Shown piece by piece: positions 40,533 through 49,793 of a DNA stretch of 64,000 nucleotides; the first letter of the stretch is position 1; every line of letters begins with the position of its first letter. Below the pieces are notes generated by a model. The model saw only the letters and a list, made by a program, of their open reading frames with translations, was not told the DNA's origin and searched no databases. The translations under genes were made by a program, and so were the position numbers. The stretch is taken from positions 229,068-293,067 of the forward strand of contig NZ_AUCH01000003.1 in assembly GCF_000429665.1 (NCBI RefSeq), read 5' to 3'. This DNA is from Azovibrio restrictus DSM 23866. Its GTDB lineage: Bacteria > Pseudomonadota > Gammaproteobacteria > Burkholderiales > Rhodocyclaceae.

Positions 40533-41633
40533 ATGTCCCGTCCTTGCTCCCTGTCCCTCCCCGTCCTCTGCCTGCTGCTGCCCCTGGGCCTCGCAGCCTT
40601 CCCGGCCCTGGCCGCCGGCCCCCAACAACAGACCTTGAGCGGACGCCAGCTGCTCTCCCTGGGCATCAAGACCCAGACCCTGGACGCCCAAAACACCGCC
40701 CAGCTGCGGCACCTGCCCGGCAAGGTGGAAGTCCCCGCCGGACAGTTGCAGGTCCTGGTGGCGCCTCTGGAAGGTACCCTGCAGGAACTGCGGGTAGCCC
40801 CCGGCATGCCGGTCAAGAAAGGCCAGGTCCTGGCCCTGCTGGTCAGTCCCCAGGCCCTGGAACTGCAGCGCCAGCATGCCGAAGCCAGCGCCCGGAGCGC
40901 CCAGGCCAGAAACGCCCTGGCCCGGGACGAGCAGCTGTTCAAGGAAGGCATCATCCCCGCCGCCCGGCTGGAAAGCACCCGGGCCAGCGCCAGCGAGGCC
41001 GGCGCCCAGCTCAGCCAGAGCCGCCAGTCCCTGACCCTGGCGGGCGGCAAGCCAGGGCAGCTGGCACCGCTCCTGGAACTCCGGGCCGGCATGGACGGCA
41101 TCCTGCTGGATCAACTGGCCCAGGTGGGAGACCGCCTCCCCGCCGCCACCCCCATCGCCCGCATCGGCCAGCTGCGCCCCCTCTGGATCAGCCTGCAGGT
41201 TCCGCCCGCCGTGGCCGCCCAGGTCAAGGCCGGTGACCGGGTCAGCCTGCCCTTGCTGGGGGTGGAAGGAAAGCTGCTGGCCGTGAGCCGCAGCGTGGAC
41301 CCCATGAGCCAGAACACCACCCTGCGGGCCCAGGTAGACCAGGGCAGCGAACAACTGAGCCCGGGCCAGGCCGTGGAAGTGGACATCCAGGTCGGCGGCC
41401 AGCCGGGGCTGGCCCTCCCCAGCCGCGCCCTGGTTCGCCACGAGGGGCGGCTGCTGGCCTTCGTCCAGCAGGGCAGCGGTGATCAGCTCCACTTCACCCC
41501 CCGCCCGGTGCGGATTCATTCCCAGCTGGGCGACACCGTCATGGTGGAAGGACTGGCTCCGGGAGACCGGGTCGCCGTCCAGGGCGTCGCCAGCCTCAAG
41601 GCGATGCTGCTGGGCGCGGCGGAGGGCGAGTGA
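40533..41633 (+). CDS. RND efflux periplasmic adaptor (HME type)
   Basis: Membrane fusion protein linking the inner-membrane pump to the outer-membrane channel. The 366-residue product has a signal peptide (to about LAAFPALAAG), the lipoyl-like halves flanking a helical hairpin (VAPLEGTLQELRVAPGMPVKKGQVLALL, shown here only by its ends) and a beta-barrel. It lacks a His-rich N-terminus as in some CzcB. First gene of a seven-gene run in which each stop touches or overlaps the next start. A PmrA-like box lies 42 bases upstream. Confidence 0.9.
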   Translation: MSRPCSLSLPVLCLLLPLGLAAFPALAAGPQQQTLSGRQLLSLGIKTQTLDAQNTAQLRHLPGKVEVPAGQLQVLVAPLEGTLQELRVAPGMPVKKGQVLALLVSPQALELQRQHAEASARSAQARNALARDEQLFKEGIIPAARLESTRASASEAGAQLSQSRQSLTLAGGKPGQLAPLLELRAGMDGILLDQLAQVGDRLPAATPIARIGQLRPLWISLQVPPAVAAQVKAGDRVSLPLLGVEGKLLAVSRSVDPMSQNTTLRAQVDQGSEQLSPGQAVEVDIQVGGQPGLALPSRALVRHEGRLLAFVQQGSGDQLHFTPRPVRIHSQLGDTVMVEGLAPGDRVAVQGVASLKAMLLGAAEGE

Positions 41634-44600
41634 TGCTGGTACGCCTGATCCGCTTTTCCCTGACCCAGCGCCTCCTGGTGCTGGTACTCACCCTGATCCT
41701 CGCCGGCTTGGGGGTGCGCGCCTTCCTGCAGCTGCCCATCGACGCCTTTCCCGATGTCTCCACCACCCAGGTGAAGATCATCCTCAAGGCCCCCGGCATG
41801 ACGCCGGAGGAAGTGGAGGCCCGCATCGTCACCCCGGTGGAGCAGGAAATGCTGGGCATTCCCAATCAGCGCCTGCTGCGCTCCACCTCCAAGTACGCCA
41901 TCACCGACATCACCATCGATTTCGAGGACGGCACGGACATCTACTGGGCCCGCCAGCAGGTGGGCGAACGCCTCTCCAGCGTCATGGACAGCCTGCCCCC
42001 CGGCGTCAATGGTGGACTGGCCCCCATCACCACCCCCCTGGGAGAAATGTTCATGTTCACCATCGAGGGGGACCTGCCCCTGGATGAGAAGCGCAGCCTG
42101 CTGGAATGGGTGATCCGGCCGCAGCTGCGCACGGTGCCCGGCGTCGCCGACGTGAACAGCCTGGGCGGCTACGTCAGGACCTTCGAGGTGGTTCCCGACA
42201 ACACGGCGCTGACGGCCAGGGGCATTTCCATGGGCACCCTGCGCCAGGTGCTGCAGCAGAACAACCGCAATGACGGCGCCGGGCGCCTCAATGAGGGAGA
42301 GGAGTCCCTGCTGGTGCGCACCGAGGGCGCCATCCAGAGCCTGGAAGACGTGGCCGCCATCGTGCTGGCCAAGGGGCCCGGTGGCGTGGTGCGGGTGGGC
42401 GATGTGGCCACCGTGCGTTACGGCCACCTGACCCGCTACGGGGCGGTGACCCGGAGCGGCGAGGGCGAGGCGGTCCAGGGCCTGGTGCTGGGGCTCAGGG
42501 GCGCCAACGCCCGGGCCGTGGTGGCCGGGGTCAAGACCCGGCTGGCGGAAATCGCTCCGTCGCTGCCCCCCGGCATCAGCATCGTCCCCTTCTATGACCG
42601 CAGCTCCCTGGTGGACCGGGCCGTGCAGACGGTCTCCAAGGCCCTGCTCGAAGCCATCGTGCTGGTGGTGGTGCTGTTGCTGGCCTTCCTCGGCAACCTG
42701 CGCGCCGCCCTGGTGGTGGCCCTGATGCTGCCCCTTTCTGCCCTGGCCACCTTCATCCTGATGCGCAGCTTCGGCCTCTCGGCCAACCTGATGAGCCTGG
42801 GCGGACTGGCCATCGCCATCGGCATGCTGGTGGATGCGGCCGTGGTGGTGGTGGAGAACGTGGAAACCGAGCTGGCCCACGCCCCGGAAAATCTGCCCAC
42901 CCTGCACCTGATCTACCGGGCCGCCCGGGAAGTGGCAGCGCCGGTGGCTTCCGGGATTTTCATCATCATCATCGTCTTCCTGCCACTCCTCTCCCTGCAG
43001 GGCCTGGAAGGCAAGATGTTCGGCCCGGTGGCGCTCACCATCGTGTTCGCCCTCTCGGCCTCCCTGCTGCTTTCCCTCACCGTGGTGCCGGTGCTCGCTT
43101 CCTGGCTGCTGCAGCGGGGCGTGCATCAGGAGCCCTGGCTGGTCAGAAAGCTCAATACGGGCTACGACCGCCTGCTGGGCTGGGCCCTGAGCCACACCCG
43201 GCCCCTGATCATCGGCGCCCTGGTCAGTCTGGTGGCGGCGGGGGGCGCCTATACCCTGCTGGGCAAGACCTTCATGCCAACCATGGATGAAGGAGATCTG
43301 ATCATGCAGCTGGAAAAGCTGCCCTCCATCACCTTGGAACAGAGCCTGGCCCTGGATGGCCGCATCCAGCAGGCCATCATGGCCCAGGTGCCCGAGGTGA
43401 AGGCCATCGTCGCCCGCACCGGCGCCGACGAGCTGGGCCTGGACCCCATGGGCCTGAACCAGACCGACACCTTCATGGTGCTCAAACCCCGGGACGAATG
43501 GCGGGAGCCCGACCCGGACTGGTTGGCGGACCAGCTGCGCCAGGTCATGGCCGACTTCCCCGGCATCGGTTTTTCCTTCACCCAGCCCATCGACATGCGG
43601 GTTTCCGAGATGCTCACCGGGGTGCGCGGCGATCTGGCGGTGAAGATCTACGGCCCCGACCTGAACACCCTGAACCAGCTGGCCGGCCAGGTGGAAACCG
43701 CCATCAAGGGAACAGCGGGGGCGGAAGACACCTTCACCGTCAAGAATGAAGGGGTCCAGTACCTGCAGGTTAGCGTGGACCGCCTGGCCGCCGGCCGCTT
43801 CGGCCTCAACGTGGAGGACGTCCAGGACACCCTGAAGGGCCTGCTGGAAGGGCAGACGGTGGGCACCGTGATCGAAAAGGGACGCCGCCTGTCACTGCTG
43901 ATCAAGGGCACCGAGGATGTGCGGGACAGCCCGGCGGCCTTCGCCGGCCTCTTCATCACCGCACCGGAGGGCCAGGCCATCCCGCTCACCAGTGTCGCCC
44001 GCATCGAACGGGTGGACGGCCCGGTGAAGGTGGACCGGGAAAACGCCCAGCGCTTCGTGGTGGTCCAGTCCAACGTGCGCGGCCGGGACCTGGTGGGCTT
44101 CGTGGAGGACGCCCGCCGGGCCGTGGAAGCCGGCATCCAGCTGCCCCCGGGCTACCGGATTGCCTGGGGCGGCCAGTTCGAGAACCAGCAGCGGGCCGCC
44201 GCCCGGCTGGCCGTGGTGGTGCCCATGGCCCTGGCGCTGATCTTCTTCCTGCTCTTTTCCACCTTCCGCTCGGTGCGCCAGGCGGTGCTGGTGCTCTCCA
44301 ACATTCCCTTCGCCCTGGTAGGCGGCGTGTTTTCCCTGCTGCTGGCGGGCGAGTACCTCTCGGTGCCCGCCTCCGTGGGCTTCATCGCCCTGCTGGGGAT
44401 CGCCGTCCTGAACGGGGTGGTGATGGTCAGCTACTTCAACCAGCTGCTGGCCACCGGCATGCCCATCGGCCAGGTGGTGGTGGAAGGCGCCAAGCGCCGC
44501 CTGCGCCCGGTGCTGATGACCGCCAGCATTGCCGCCCTGGGCCTGGTGCCGCTGCTGTTCGCCAGCGGCCCGGGCTCGGAGGTGCAGCGGCCCCTGGCCA

Positions 44601-44719
44601 TCGTCGTGATCGGCGGACTGGTCACCTCCACCTTCCTGACCCTGCTGATCCTGCCCATCCTCTACCGCCGCTTCGGCCTGCGGCCCCAGACCCCCTTCCG
44701 GGAGACTGCCCATGTCTGA
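41633..44719 (+). CDS. Heavy-metal efflux RND permease (CzcA/CusA family)
   Basis: Proton-driven tripartite pump subunit of 1028 residues with 12 predicted helices and two large periplasmic loops. Family segments include LPIDAFPDVSTTQVKI, TPVEQEMLGIP, GMLVDAAVVVVENVE in TM4 with the proton-relay aspartate, FMPTMDEGDL, SEMLTGVRGDLAVKIYGPDL and GIAVLNGVVMVSYFNQL. The TM4 motif resembles CusA (VDAA) more than CzcA (DGAV), so the metal, monovalent or divalent, is open. ATG 41633 overlaps the adaptor stop as TGATG. An in-frame GTG one codon earlier is possible. Confidence 0.93.
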   Translation: MLVRLIRFSLTQRLLVLVLTLILAGLGVRAFLQLPIDAFPDVSTTQVKIILKAPGMTPEEVEARIVTPVEQEMLGIPNQRLLRSTSKYAITDITIDFEDGTDIYWARQQVGERLSSVMDSLPPGVNGGLAPITTPLGEMFMFTIEGDLPLDEKRSLLEWVIRPQLRTVPGVADVNSLGGYVRTFEVVPDNTALTARGISMGTLRQVLQQNNRNDGAGRLNEGEESLLVRTEGAIQSLEDVAAIVLAKGPGGVVRVGDVATVRYGHLTRYGAVTRSGEGEAVQGLVLGLRGANARAVVAGVKTRLAEIAPSLPPGISIVPFYDRSSLVDRAVQTVSKALLEAIVLVVVLLLAFLGNLRAALVVALMLPLSALATFILMRSFGLSANLMSLGGLAIAIGMLVDAAVVVVENVETELAHAPENLPTLHLIYRAAREVAAPVASGIFIIIIVFLPLLSLQGLEGKMFGPVALTIVFALSASLLLSLTVVPVLASWLLQRGVHQEPWLVRKLNTGYDRLLGWALSHTRPLIIGALVSLVAAGGAYTLLGKTFMPTMDEGDLIMQLEKLPSITLEQSLALDGRIQQAIMAQVPEVKAIVARTGADELGLDPMGLNQTDTFMVLKPRDEWREPDPDWLADQLRQVMADFPGIGFSFTQPIDMRVSEMLTGVRGDLAVKIYGPDLNTLNQLAGQVETAIKGTAGAEDTFTVKNEGVQYLQVSVDRLAAGRFGLNVEDVQDTLKGLLEGQTVGTVIEKGRRLSLLIKGTEDVRDSPAAFAGLFITAPEGQAIPLTSVARIERVDGPVKVDRENAQRFVVVQSNVRGRDLVGFVEDARRAVEAGIQLPPGYRIAWGGQFENQQRAAARLAVVVPMALALIFFLLFSTFRSVRQAVLVLSNIPFALVGGVFSLLLAGEYLSVPASVGFIALLGIAVLNGVVMVSYFNQLLATGMPIGQVVVEGAKRRLRPVLMTASIAALGLVPLLFASGPGSEVQRPLAIVVIGGLVTSTFLTLLILPILYRRFGLRPQTPFRETAHV

Positions 44720-45026
44720 CACCCCTCTTCTGCTCACCCTGATCGTGCCCCATGAACTGGAGGAAGCCGTGGCCGACACCCTGCTGGCCCACCCGGAACT
44801 GACCACGGGCTTTTCTTCCACCTCCACCGAGGGCCACGGCAGCTCCATCCAGCTGGTGGAAGCCGCCGAGCTGGTGTGCGGCCACGTGCACCGCAAACGC
44901 CTCGATACCGTCTGCAGCGACCAGGCCAAGGCCGACGCCATCCTGGCCCTGCTGCGGCAAGCCTTTGCCGGGGCCAATCTCTATTACTGGATAGTCCCGG
45001 TGCTGGCCCACGGGAGGCTGGCATGA
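44712..45026 (+). CDS. DUF3240 family protein of metal efflux operons
   Basis: 104-residue soluble protein of the DUF3240 family, which I know as a small companion of HME-RND operons with a ferredoxin/PII-like fold. Conserved-looking parts are LTLIVPHELEEAVADTLLAHP, TTGFSSTSTEGHG, LVCGHVHRKRLDTVCSDQ and the aromatic C-terminal YYWIVPVLAHG. Two cysteines and several histidines could bind metal. It overlaps the permease by 8 bases and the channel gene by 4. A role in sensing or tuning the pump is inference. Confidence 0.8.
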   Translation: MSDTPLLLTLIVPHELEEAVADTLLAHPELTTGFSSTSTEGHGSSIQLVEAAELVCGHVHRKRLDTVCSDQAKADAILALLRQAFAGANLYYWIVPVLAHGRLA

Positions 45027-46285
45027 AACACGCCCTCCTGCTCCTGGGAATTTGCTGGGCGGTATCGTCCCAGGCCACCACCGACCTGCCGCCGGAACCG
45101 GCGGTCCGCCAGGCCCTGCTCGACCTGCCCTCGGTCCGGGCCGGACGGGACGAACTGGCCCGGGGAGAAGCCCAGCAACGGCAGCTGGAAGCCGGCCCCC
45201 ATGAATGGGCCCTGACCCTGGAAGGCCAGCGGCGCCGCACCAGCGGCGTGGACGGCAGCCCGGACAGCCGCAGCCGCGACTGGGCCGTGGGGCTGGAACG
45301 GGCCTGGCGACTGCCGGGCAAGGCCGAGCTGGATTCCCGCCTCGGGGCGGAGCAGCGGACCCTGGCAGAGGCCGCCGCCGCCGAGCGCATGTCCGGCGGC
45401 GCCCGTTTGCTGCTGGAAAGCTGGTTCGCCTGGCTGCGGGCCCGGGAGCAGTTGCAACAGACCGAAGAAGCCAGGGCAACCCTGGAGCGGGAAAGCCGGG
45501 CCGTGCAACGGCGCCGGGAGCTGGGCGATGCCTCCGAGCTGGAAACCCTGCAGGTCGCTGCGGCCCTGGCCCAGAAGGAAGCCGAGACTCAGGCCCGGCA
45601 GGGGGAACTGCTGTCCGCCCGGGAGCGGCTGAAGCAGCTGTTTCCCAGCCTGCCCCTGCCGGAGCAGCCCAGTCTGAGCCAGCCCCGCCCCCTGGAAGGC
45701 TCCCTGGAGCAATGGGAGCAGGAACTGCTGCTCCATGAGCCCGGCCTGCGCCGGGCCCGGCTGGAATCCGCCTACAGCCAGCTGCAGGCCCAGCGCGCAG
45801 ACCGGGAACGCCTGGCCGACCCCAGCCTGGGGGTCCGGGTCGCCCGGGAAAAGGATGGTGAAGAGCGCCTGCTCGGTCTCACCCTCACCATTCCCCTGGG
45901 CGGCAGCGCCCGCCAGGCCGAGGCAGACCGCAGCAGGGCCGAAGCCCGCCTGAGCAGCGAGCACGAGGCCCAGATGCTGCGGGAAACCCGGGCCTCGGTC
46001 CGGGCCGCCTGGCTGCAGGCCCAAGGGGCCTATCAGGCCTGGCTGCGCAGCCGGGAGGCCGCCGCCGGCATGGCCCGGGCCGCCAGCCTGCAAGCCCGGG
46101 CCTACGAACTGGGCGAAGGCAGCCTGGCGGAATTGCTGAACGCCCGGCGCCTGGCATTTTCTGCCAAACTGGACGCTGCCCTGGCCCAGCTCGATGCCCT
46201 GGAAAAATACTACCGGCTGGAAATCGACCGCCATAAACTCTGGGACTTCACCCGGAACGAAACGCCGACACCGCCCCTGCCATGA
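45023..46285 (+). CDS. Outer-membrane efflux channel (TolC/CzcC family)
   Basis: 420-residue channel component with a signal peptide (MKHALLLLGICWAVSSQATT) and two internally similar long helical repeats rich in Arg, Glu, Gln, Ala and Leu, typical of the outer-membrane factor family (for example RAYELGEGSLAELLNARRLAF near the C-terminus). No lipobox cysteine is evident after the signal. The ATG at 45023 is preceded by GGGAGGC. It overlaps the HD-GYP gene by 4 bases and completes the tripartite pump. Confidence 0.88.
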   Translation: MKHALLLLGICWAVSSQATTDLPPEPAVRQALLDLPSVRAGRDELARGEAQQRQLEAGPHEWALTLEGQRRRTSGVDGSPDSRSRDWAVGLERAWRLPGKAELDSRLGAEQRTLAEAAAAERMSGGARLLLESWFAWLRAREQLQQTEEARATLERESRAVQRRRELGDASELETLQVAAALAQKEAETQARQGELLSARERLKQLFPSLPLPEQPSLSQPRPLEGSLEQWEQELLLHEPGLRRARLESAYSQLQAQRADRERLADPSLGVRVAREKDGEERLLGLTLTIPLGGSARQAEADRSRAEARLSSEHEAQMLRETRASVRAAWLQAQGAYQAWLRSREAAAGMARAASLQARAYELGEGSLAELLNARRLAFSAKLDAALAQLDALEKYYRLEIDRHKLWDFTRNETPTPPLP

Positions 46286-47550
46286 TCCAAACTGACAATG
46301 CCCAGCAGATCCTGCGCCGCCGCCTGCTCCTGGTAGGCACGATCACCGCCATCCTGGTCGGTCTGATCACCTGGTACACGGAAACCGAGCGCATTGACGA
46401 GAAGGTCCTGGCCCAGGCCGTGAGCGCCGCCCACCGCATCTCCCCCGCCAACCTGGAAGCCCACGAGCAGGGCAGCCTCTCCGATGCCGCCCTGGGGACC
46501 ATGCTGGAGTACGTGGCGGCCGACCACTTCGGCATTGTCGAGCTCTACGACCGCCACAAGAACCGCCTGATCGAATACGTGCCCCCCGCCCTGGAGGCCC
46601 TGGAAGAAGAGCTGAAGCAGGGCGGGCACGTGGAACTGGCCCTCAAACCCAGCTACATGAAGCGCCTGGTCCAGGGCCAGTTCGCCCTGGTGGTGGCGGT
46701 TCCCATCGCCCGGCCGGGGGAGGCCCCCCGGGGTTACCTGGAAGGGGTGTATCTGCCCAGTCCGGAGAGCATGGCCCAGATCCGCGACGACATCACCCGG
46801 GCCGTGGTCCTGGTGGTGCTGGCCATCGTGCTGACCACCCTGACGGTCTATCCGGTGGTCCTGGCCCTGCACCGGGAAGTGCTGCAGCGCAGCCGTTCCA
46901 TCCTCAAGGGCAACCTGGAACTGCTGGAAGTGCTGGGCAGCGCCATCGCCCAGCGGGACTCCGACACCAACGTGCACAACTACCGGGTCACCCTGTACGC
47001 CGTGGCCCTGGGTGAAGCCGCCGGAATTCCCGCCCAGGAAATGCGCAACCTGATCGCCGGCGCCTTCCTCCACGACGTGGGAAAAATCGGCATCTCCGAC
47101 ACCATCCTGCTCAAACCCGGTCGCCTCACCCCGGAAGAGTTCCAGACCATGAAAACCCATGTGACCCTGGGGCAGGAAATCCTGCACCAGTCCGCCTGGC
47201 TCCTGCAGGCCCGGGAAGTGGTGGCCCACCACCACGAGAAGTTCGATGGCTCGGGCTACATGGCAGGACTGGCGGGCGAGGCCATTCCCCTGAATGCCCG
47301 CATCTTCGCCGTGGTGGACGTGTTCGATGCCCTCACCTCCCGCCGCCCCTACAAGGAAGCCATGTCCGTCGCTGCGGCCATGGAGATCATGGGGCGGGAC
47401 CGGGGCAGCCATTTCGACCCCCGGCTGCTGGATCTGTTCGTCCCCCTCTCGGCCGAGGTTTTCCAGCGTTACGGCGAAGCCGGTGAAGCCGACCTGCACC
47501 AGGCCCTGCTGCCCGTGCTGGAGCAGTACTTCATGGGCCAGGAAAAGTAA
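46282..47550 (+). CDS. Membrane HD-GYP protein with GYM variant, probable cyclic-di-GMP phosphodiesterase
   Basis: 422-residue protein: TM1 at about 15-33, a periplasmic domain of about 130 residues, TM2 at about 172-194 and a C-terminal HD-GYP domain. Metal and catalytic motifs are present: NVHNYRVTLYA, AFLHDVGKIGI, MKTHVTLGQEIL, AHHHEKFDGSGYM and DVFDALTSRRPYK. The GYP triplet reads GYM, and the usual HHE-xx-DG context is kept, so activity is likely but GGDEF interaction may differ. It is embedded between the efflux channel and the two-component genes, overlapping them by 4 bases and 1 base. A link of metal stress to c-di-GMP is inference. Confidence 0.88.
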   Translation: MIQTDNAQQILRRRLLLVGTITAILVGLITWYTETERIDEKVLAQAVSAAHRISPANLEAHEQGSLSDAALGTMLEYVAADHFGIVELYDRHKNRLIEYVPPALEALEEELKQGGHVELALKPSYMKRLVQGQFALVVAVPIARPGEAPRGYLEGVYLPSPESMAQIRDDITRAVVLVVLAIVLTTLTVYPVVLALHREVLQRSRSILKGNLELLEVLGSAIAQRDSDTNVHNYRVTLYAVALGEAAGIPAQEMRNLIAGAFLHDVGKIGISDTILLKPGRLTPEEFQTMKTHVTLGQEILHQSAWLLQAREVVAHHHEKFDGSGYMAGLAGEAIPLNARIFAVVDVFDALTSRRPYKEAMSVAAAMEIMGRDRGSHFDPRLLDLFVPLSAEVFQRYGEAGEADLHQALLPVLEQYFMGQEK

Positions 47551-48206
47551 TGCGCCTCCTCCTGGTGGAAGATGACCCGGTGCTGGGAGACGGCCTCAAG
47601 ACCGGCCTCTCCCAGGCCGGCTTCACGGTGGACTGGGCGCAGGATGGCGCAGCAGCCGACGCTGCCCTGGACTGCGAGCAGTTCGCCCTGGCCATCCTCG
47701 ACCTGGGCCTGCCCCGGCTGGAGGGCCTGGAGGTGCTGCGCCGCCTGAGGCGACGGGGTCAGACCTTGCCGGTGCTGATCCTCACCGCCCGGGACAGCAC
47801 CGGAGAAAAAGTGGCTGGCCTGGATGCCGGGGCCGATGACTACCTGATCAAGCCCATAGACCTGGACGAACTGGCGGCCCGCATCCGGGCCCTGCTGCGC
47901 CGTGCCGGAGGGCGGGCCGCCCCGGTGCTGGAAGTGGGGCCCCTCCGGCTGGACCCGGCCTCGCACCAGGTGGAGCTGGAGGGGCAGCCCGTCAACCTGT
48001 CCACCCGTGAATTCTCCATCCTCCAGCTCCTCGTGGAAAACGCCGGCCGGGTGATCAGCCGCAGCCAGCTGGAAGCCGCCCTGTACGGCTGGGGCGACAG
48101 CCTGGAAAGCAATGCCGTGGAAGTGCACATCCATCATCTGCGCAAGAAGCTGGGCAGCGACAGCATCCGCACCCTGCGCGGGGTGGGCTACACCTTCCCC
48201 CGATGA
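47550..48206 (+). CDS. OmpR/QseB-type response regulator (second two-component system)
   Basis: 218-residue regulator: receiver with RLLLVEDDPVLGDGL, D51 in LAILDLGLPRLEGLE, lysine in DDYLIKPIDL, and a winged-helix domain (LSTREFSILQLL, EVHIHHLRKKLG, RTLRGVGYTF). It belongs to the QseB/PmrA/TctD group. Its ATG shares one base with the HD-GYP stop, and its TGA overlaps the kinase ATG. As the regulator encoded inside the RND operon, it is the best candidate to bind the CTTAAG repeat at 40468-40484 in an autoregulatory loop. Confidence 0.93.
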   Translation: MRLLLVEDDPVLGDGLKTGLSQAGFTVDWAQDGAAADAALDCEQFALAILDLGLPRLEGLEVLRRLRRRGQTLPVLILTARDSTGEKVAGLDAGADDYLIKPIDLDELAARIRALLRRAGGRAAPVLEVGPLRLDPASHQVELEGQPVNLSTREFSILQLLVENAGRVISRSQLEAALYGWGDSLESNAVEVHIHHLRKKLGSDSIRTLRGVGYTFPR

Positions 48207-49549
48207 CCCCCGGCCGTCCCACTTCCCTGCGCCGCCGCCTGCTGCTGCTCCTGCTGGGCGGCTACCTGAGTTTCGCCATCGTGGTGGTGCTGCTCCTGCA
48301 CCGCCACACCCACCATGAGGTGGATGAGCTGTTCGACGAGCAGCTGCGACAGATTTCCGTGAACCTGCTGCTGATTGCCGAGCACTGGCACGACGCCGAA
48401 CCCCTGCCCGCCTCCCCGGTCCCCCAGATCGGGCGAAAGCGCTTCCGTTTCCAGATCATGGACACCGACGGCCGGCTGCGCTTTCGCTCGCCGGAAGCCC
48501 CCCTGGCCCCGGCCCGGGGGCCGGATGGGTACACCGACCACAATGACCGGGACGGCCACTGGCGGGAAATGCGCCTGACCTCGGAAGACGGGGAACATCA
48601 GGTCTGGGTCGCGGAACATCACGGTTACCGGGACAAGCTGATCCAGGAAACCATCGCCCACGTCCTGCTGCCCCTGGTGGTGGGGCTGCCCTTCCTCGGC
48701 CTCTGGGTCTGGCTGGCAACGGGACGGGGGCTCGCCCCCCTGGCCCTCGTCACCCGGGAACTGCAAACCCGGGGGCCGGAACACCTGGCCCGGCTCGCCG
48801 CCTCCCAGGTCCCCGCCGAGGTCCAGCCCATGGTCGGGGAACTCAACCGCCTGCTGGCCGAAGTGGATCACGCCCTGAACGCGGAACGCCGGTTTACCGC
48901 AGATGTGGCCCACGAACTGCGCACCCCCCTGGCCGCCCTGCACACCCAGAGCCAGGTGGCCCTGCGGGCCCGCAGCGATACGGAACGCCAGCATGCCCTG
49001 GAAAAACTCAAGCAGGGCCTGAACCGCTCCATCCACCTGGTGGAACAGATGCTGGTCCTGGCCCGCCTGGACCCCGAACGGGGCCTGCCGGACAAGGAGC
49101 GCCACCGGATCGTCCTGGGAGAACTGGCCGAGCGGGTCTGCGCCGACCTGGGGCACCTGATCCTGGAAAAACACCTGGAATTCGATCTGGACACCCAAGC
49201 CGGGCTGGTCATCATCGGCCAGCAGGACTGGCTGTCGATCATGATGCGCAACCTGGTGGACAACGCCATCCGCTACACCCCCGAGCAGGGCCAGGTCCAG
49301 GTCCGGGTATATGCGGACCGGGACGGCAGCTGCTGTTTCCAGGTCACCGACAACGGCCCGGGCATTCCCGAACACGCCCGCCAGGACGCCCTGGCCCGCT
49401 TCCACCGCCTGGACCAGAGCGGCAAGAGCGGCAGCGGCCTGGGCTTTTCCATCGTCACCCGGGTGGCGGAACTGCATGGCGCCCACCTGGAACTGGAAAC
49501 CGCACCCGGAGGCGGGCTGGCAGCCCAGGTCCGCTTCAGGCCGGCCTAG
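48203..49549 (+). CDS. Sensor histidine kinase with His-rich periplasmic segment (second system)
   Basis: 448-residue kinase: TM1 at about 10-31, periplasmic domain to about 150, TM2 at about 152-175, H-box FTADVAHELRTPLAAL (H237), N-box MMRNLVDNAIRYTP, and GSGLGFSIV. The sensor region is rich in histidine and aspartate (HRHTHHEVDEL, AEHWHDAEP, DHNDRDGHW, VAEHHGY), which suggests direct metal binding. Together with the pump genes upstream this points to a metal-responsive system. Last gene of the seven-gene operon; a short GCCGGC palindrome covers the stop codon. Confidence 0.9.
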   Translation: MTPGRPTSLRRRLLLLLLGGYLSFAIVVVLLLHRHTHHEVDELFDEQLRQISVNLLLIAEHWHDAEPLPASPVPQIGRKRFRFQIMDTDGRLRFRSPEAPLAPARGPDGYTDHNDRDGHWREMRLTSEDGEHQVWVAEHHGYRDKLIQETIAHVLLPLVVGLPFLGLWVWLATGRGLAPLALVTRELQTRGPEHLARLAASQVPAEVQPMVGELNRLLAEVDHALNAERRFTADVAHELRTPLAALHTQSQVALRARSDTERQHALEKLKQGLNRSIHLVEQMLVLARLDPERGLPDKERHRIVLGELAERVCADLGHLILEKHLEFDLDTQAGLVIIGQQDWLSIMMRNLVDNAIRYTPEQGQVQVRVYADRDGSCCFQVTDNGPGIPEHARQDALARFHRLDQSGKSGSGLGFSIVTRVAELHGAHLELETAPGGGLAAQVRFRPA

Positions 49550-49553
49550 CCGG

Positions 49554-49679
49554 CATTGACCCGTTCATCGCGGCTTGGCGCACGAGCGCCTGCAATCCAT
49601 CGAAGGATTTGCGCATGCCGGCGGGTTTGCCGTGCCAGTGCACGCGCACCACGCCTTCAGGAAAAACATCAGCCGTGCG
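49554..49679 (-). pseudogene. IS66-type TnpB (Orf2) N-terminal remnant
   Basis: On the minus strand a short frame reads DVFPEGVVRVHWHGKPAG then MRKSFDGLQALVRQAAMNG and stops near 49554. The MRKSFDGL-ALV core and the upstream PEG-VRV segment match what I recall of IS66 Orf2 proteins (about 115 residues); only about 40 residues remain. The expected start (ATGTTTTTC) is out of frame by one base, and an upstream frame ends in TGATG, as at IS66 orf1/orf2 junctions. No terminal repeats or transposase gene were found nearby. Confidence 0.55.
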
Positions 49680-49793
49680 TCAGGGTGATCGGGTGATCCA
49701 CGCCAGGCTGGAATGCGGCATCATAGGCGCCAGCGTGGCCCCTTGCCGGGATTTGCTCAATGCCGTTCTGGCGGCACTTTGAAGGGAAAAATC

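Noticed and set aside
49554..49760. Complete IS66 element
   Set aside because: Only an N-terminal piece of Orf2 with a frame error is present; no transposase gene or terminal repeats were found.
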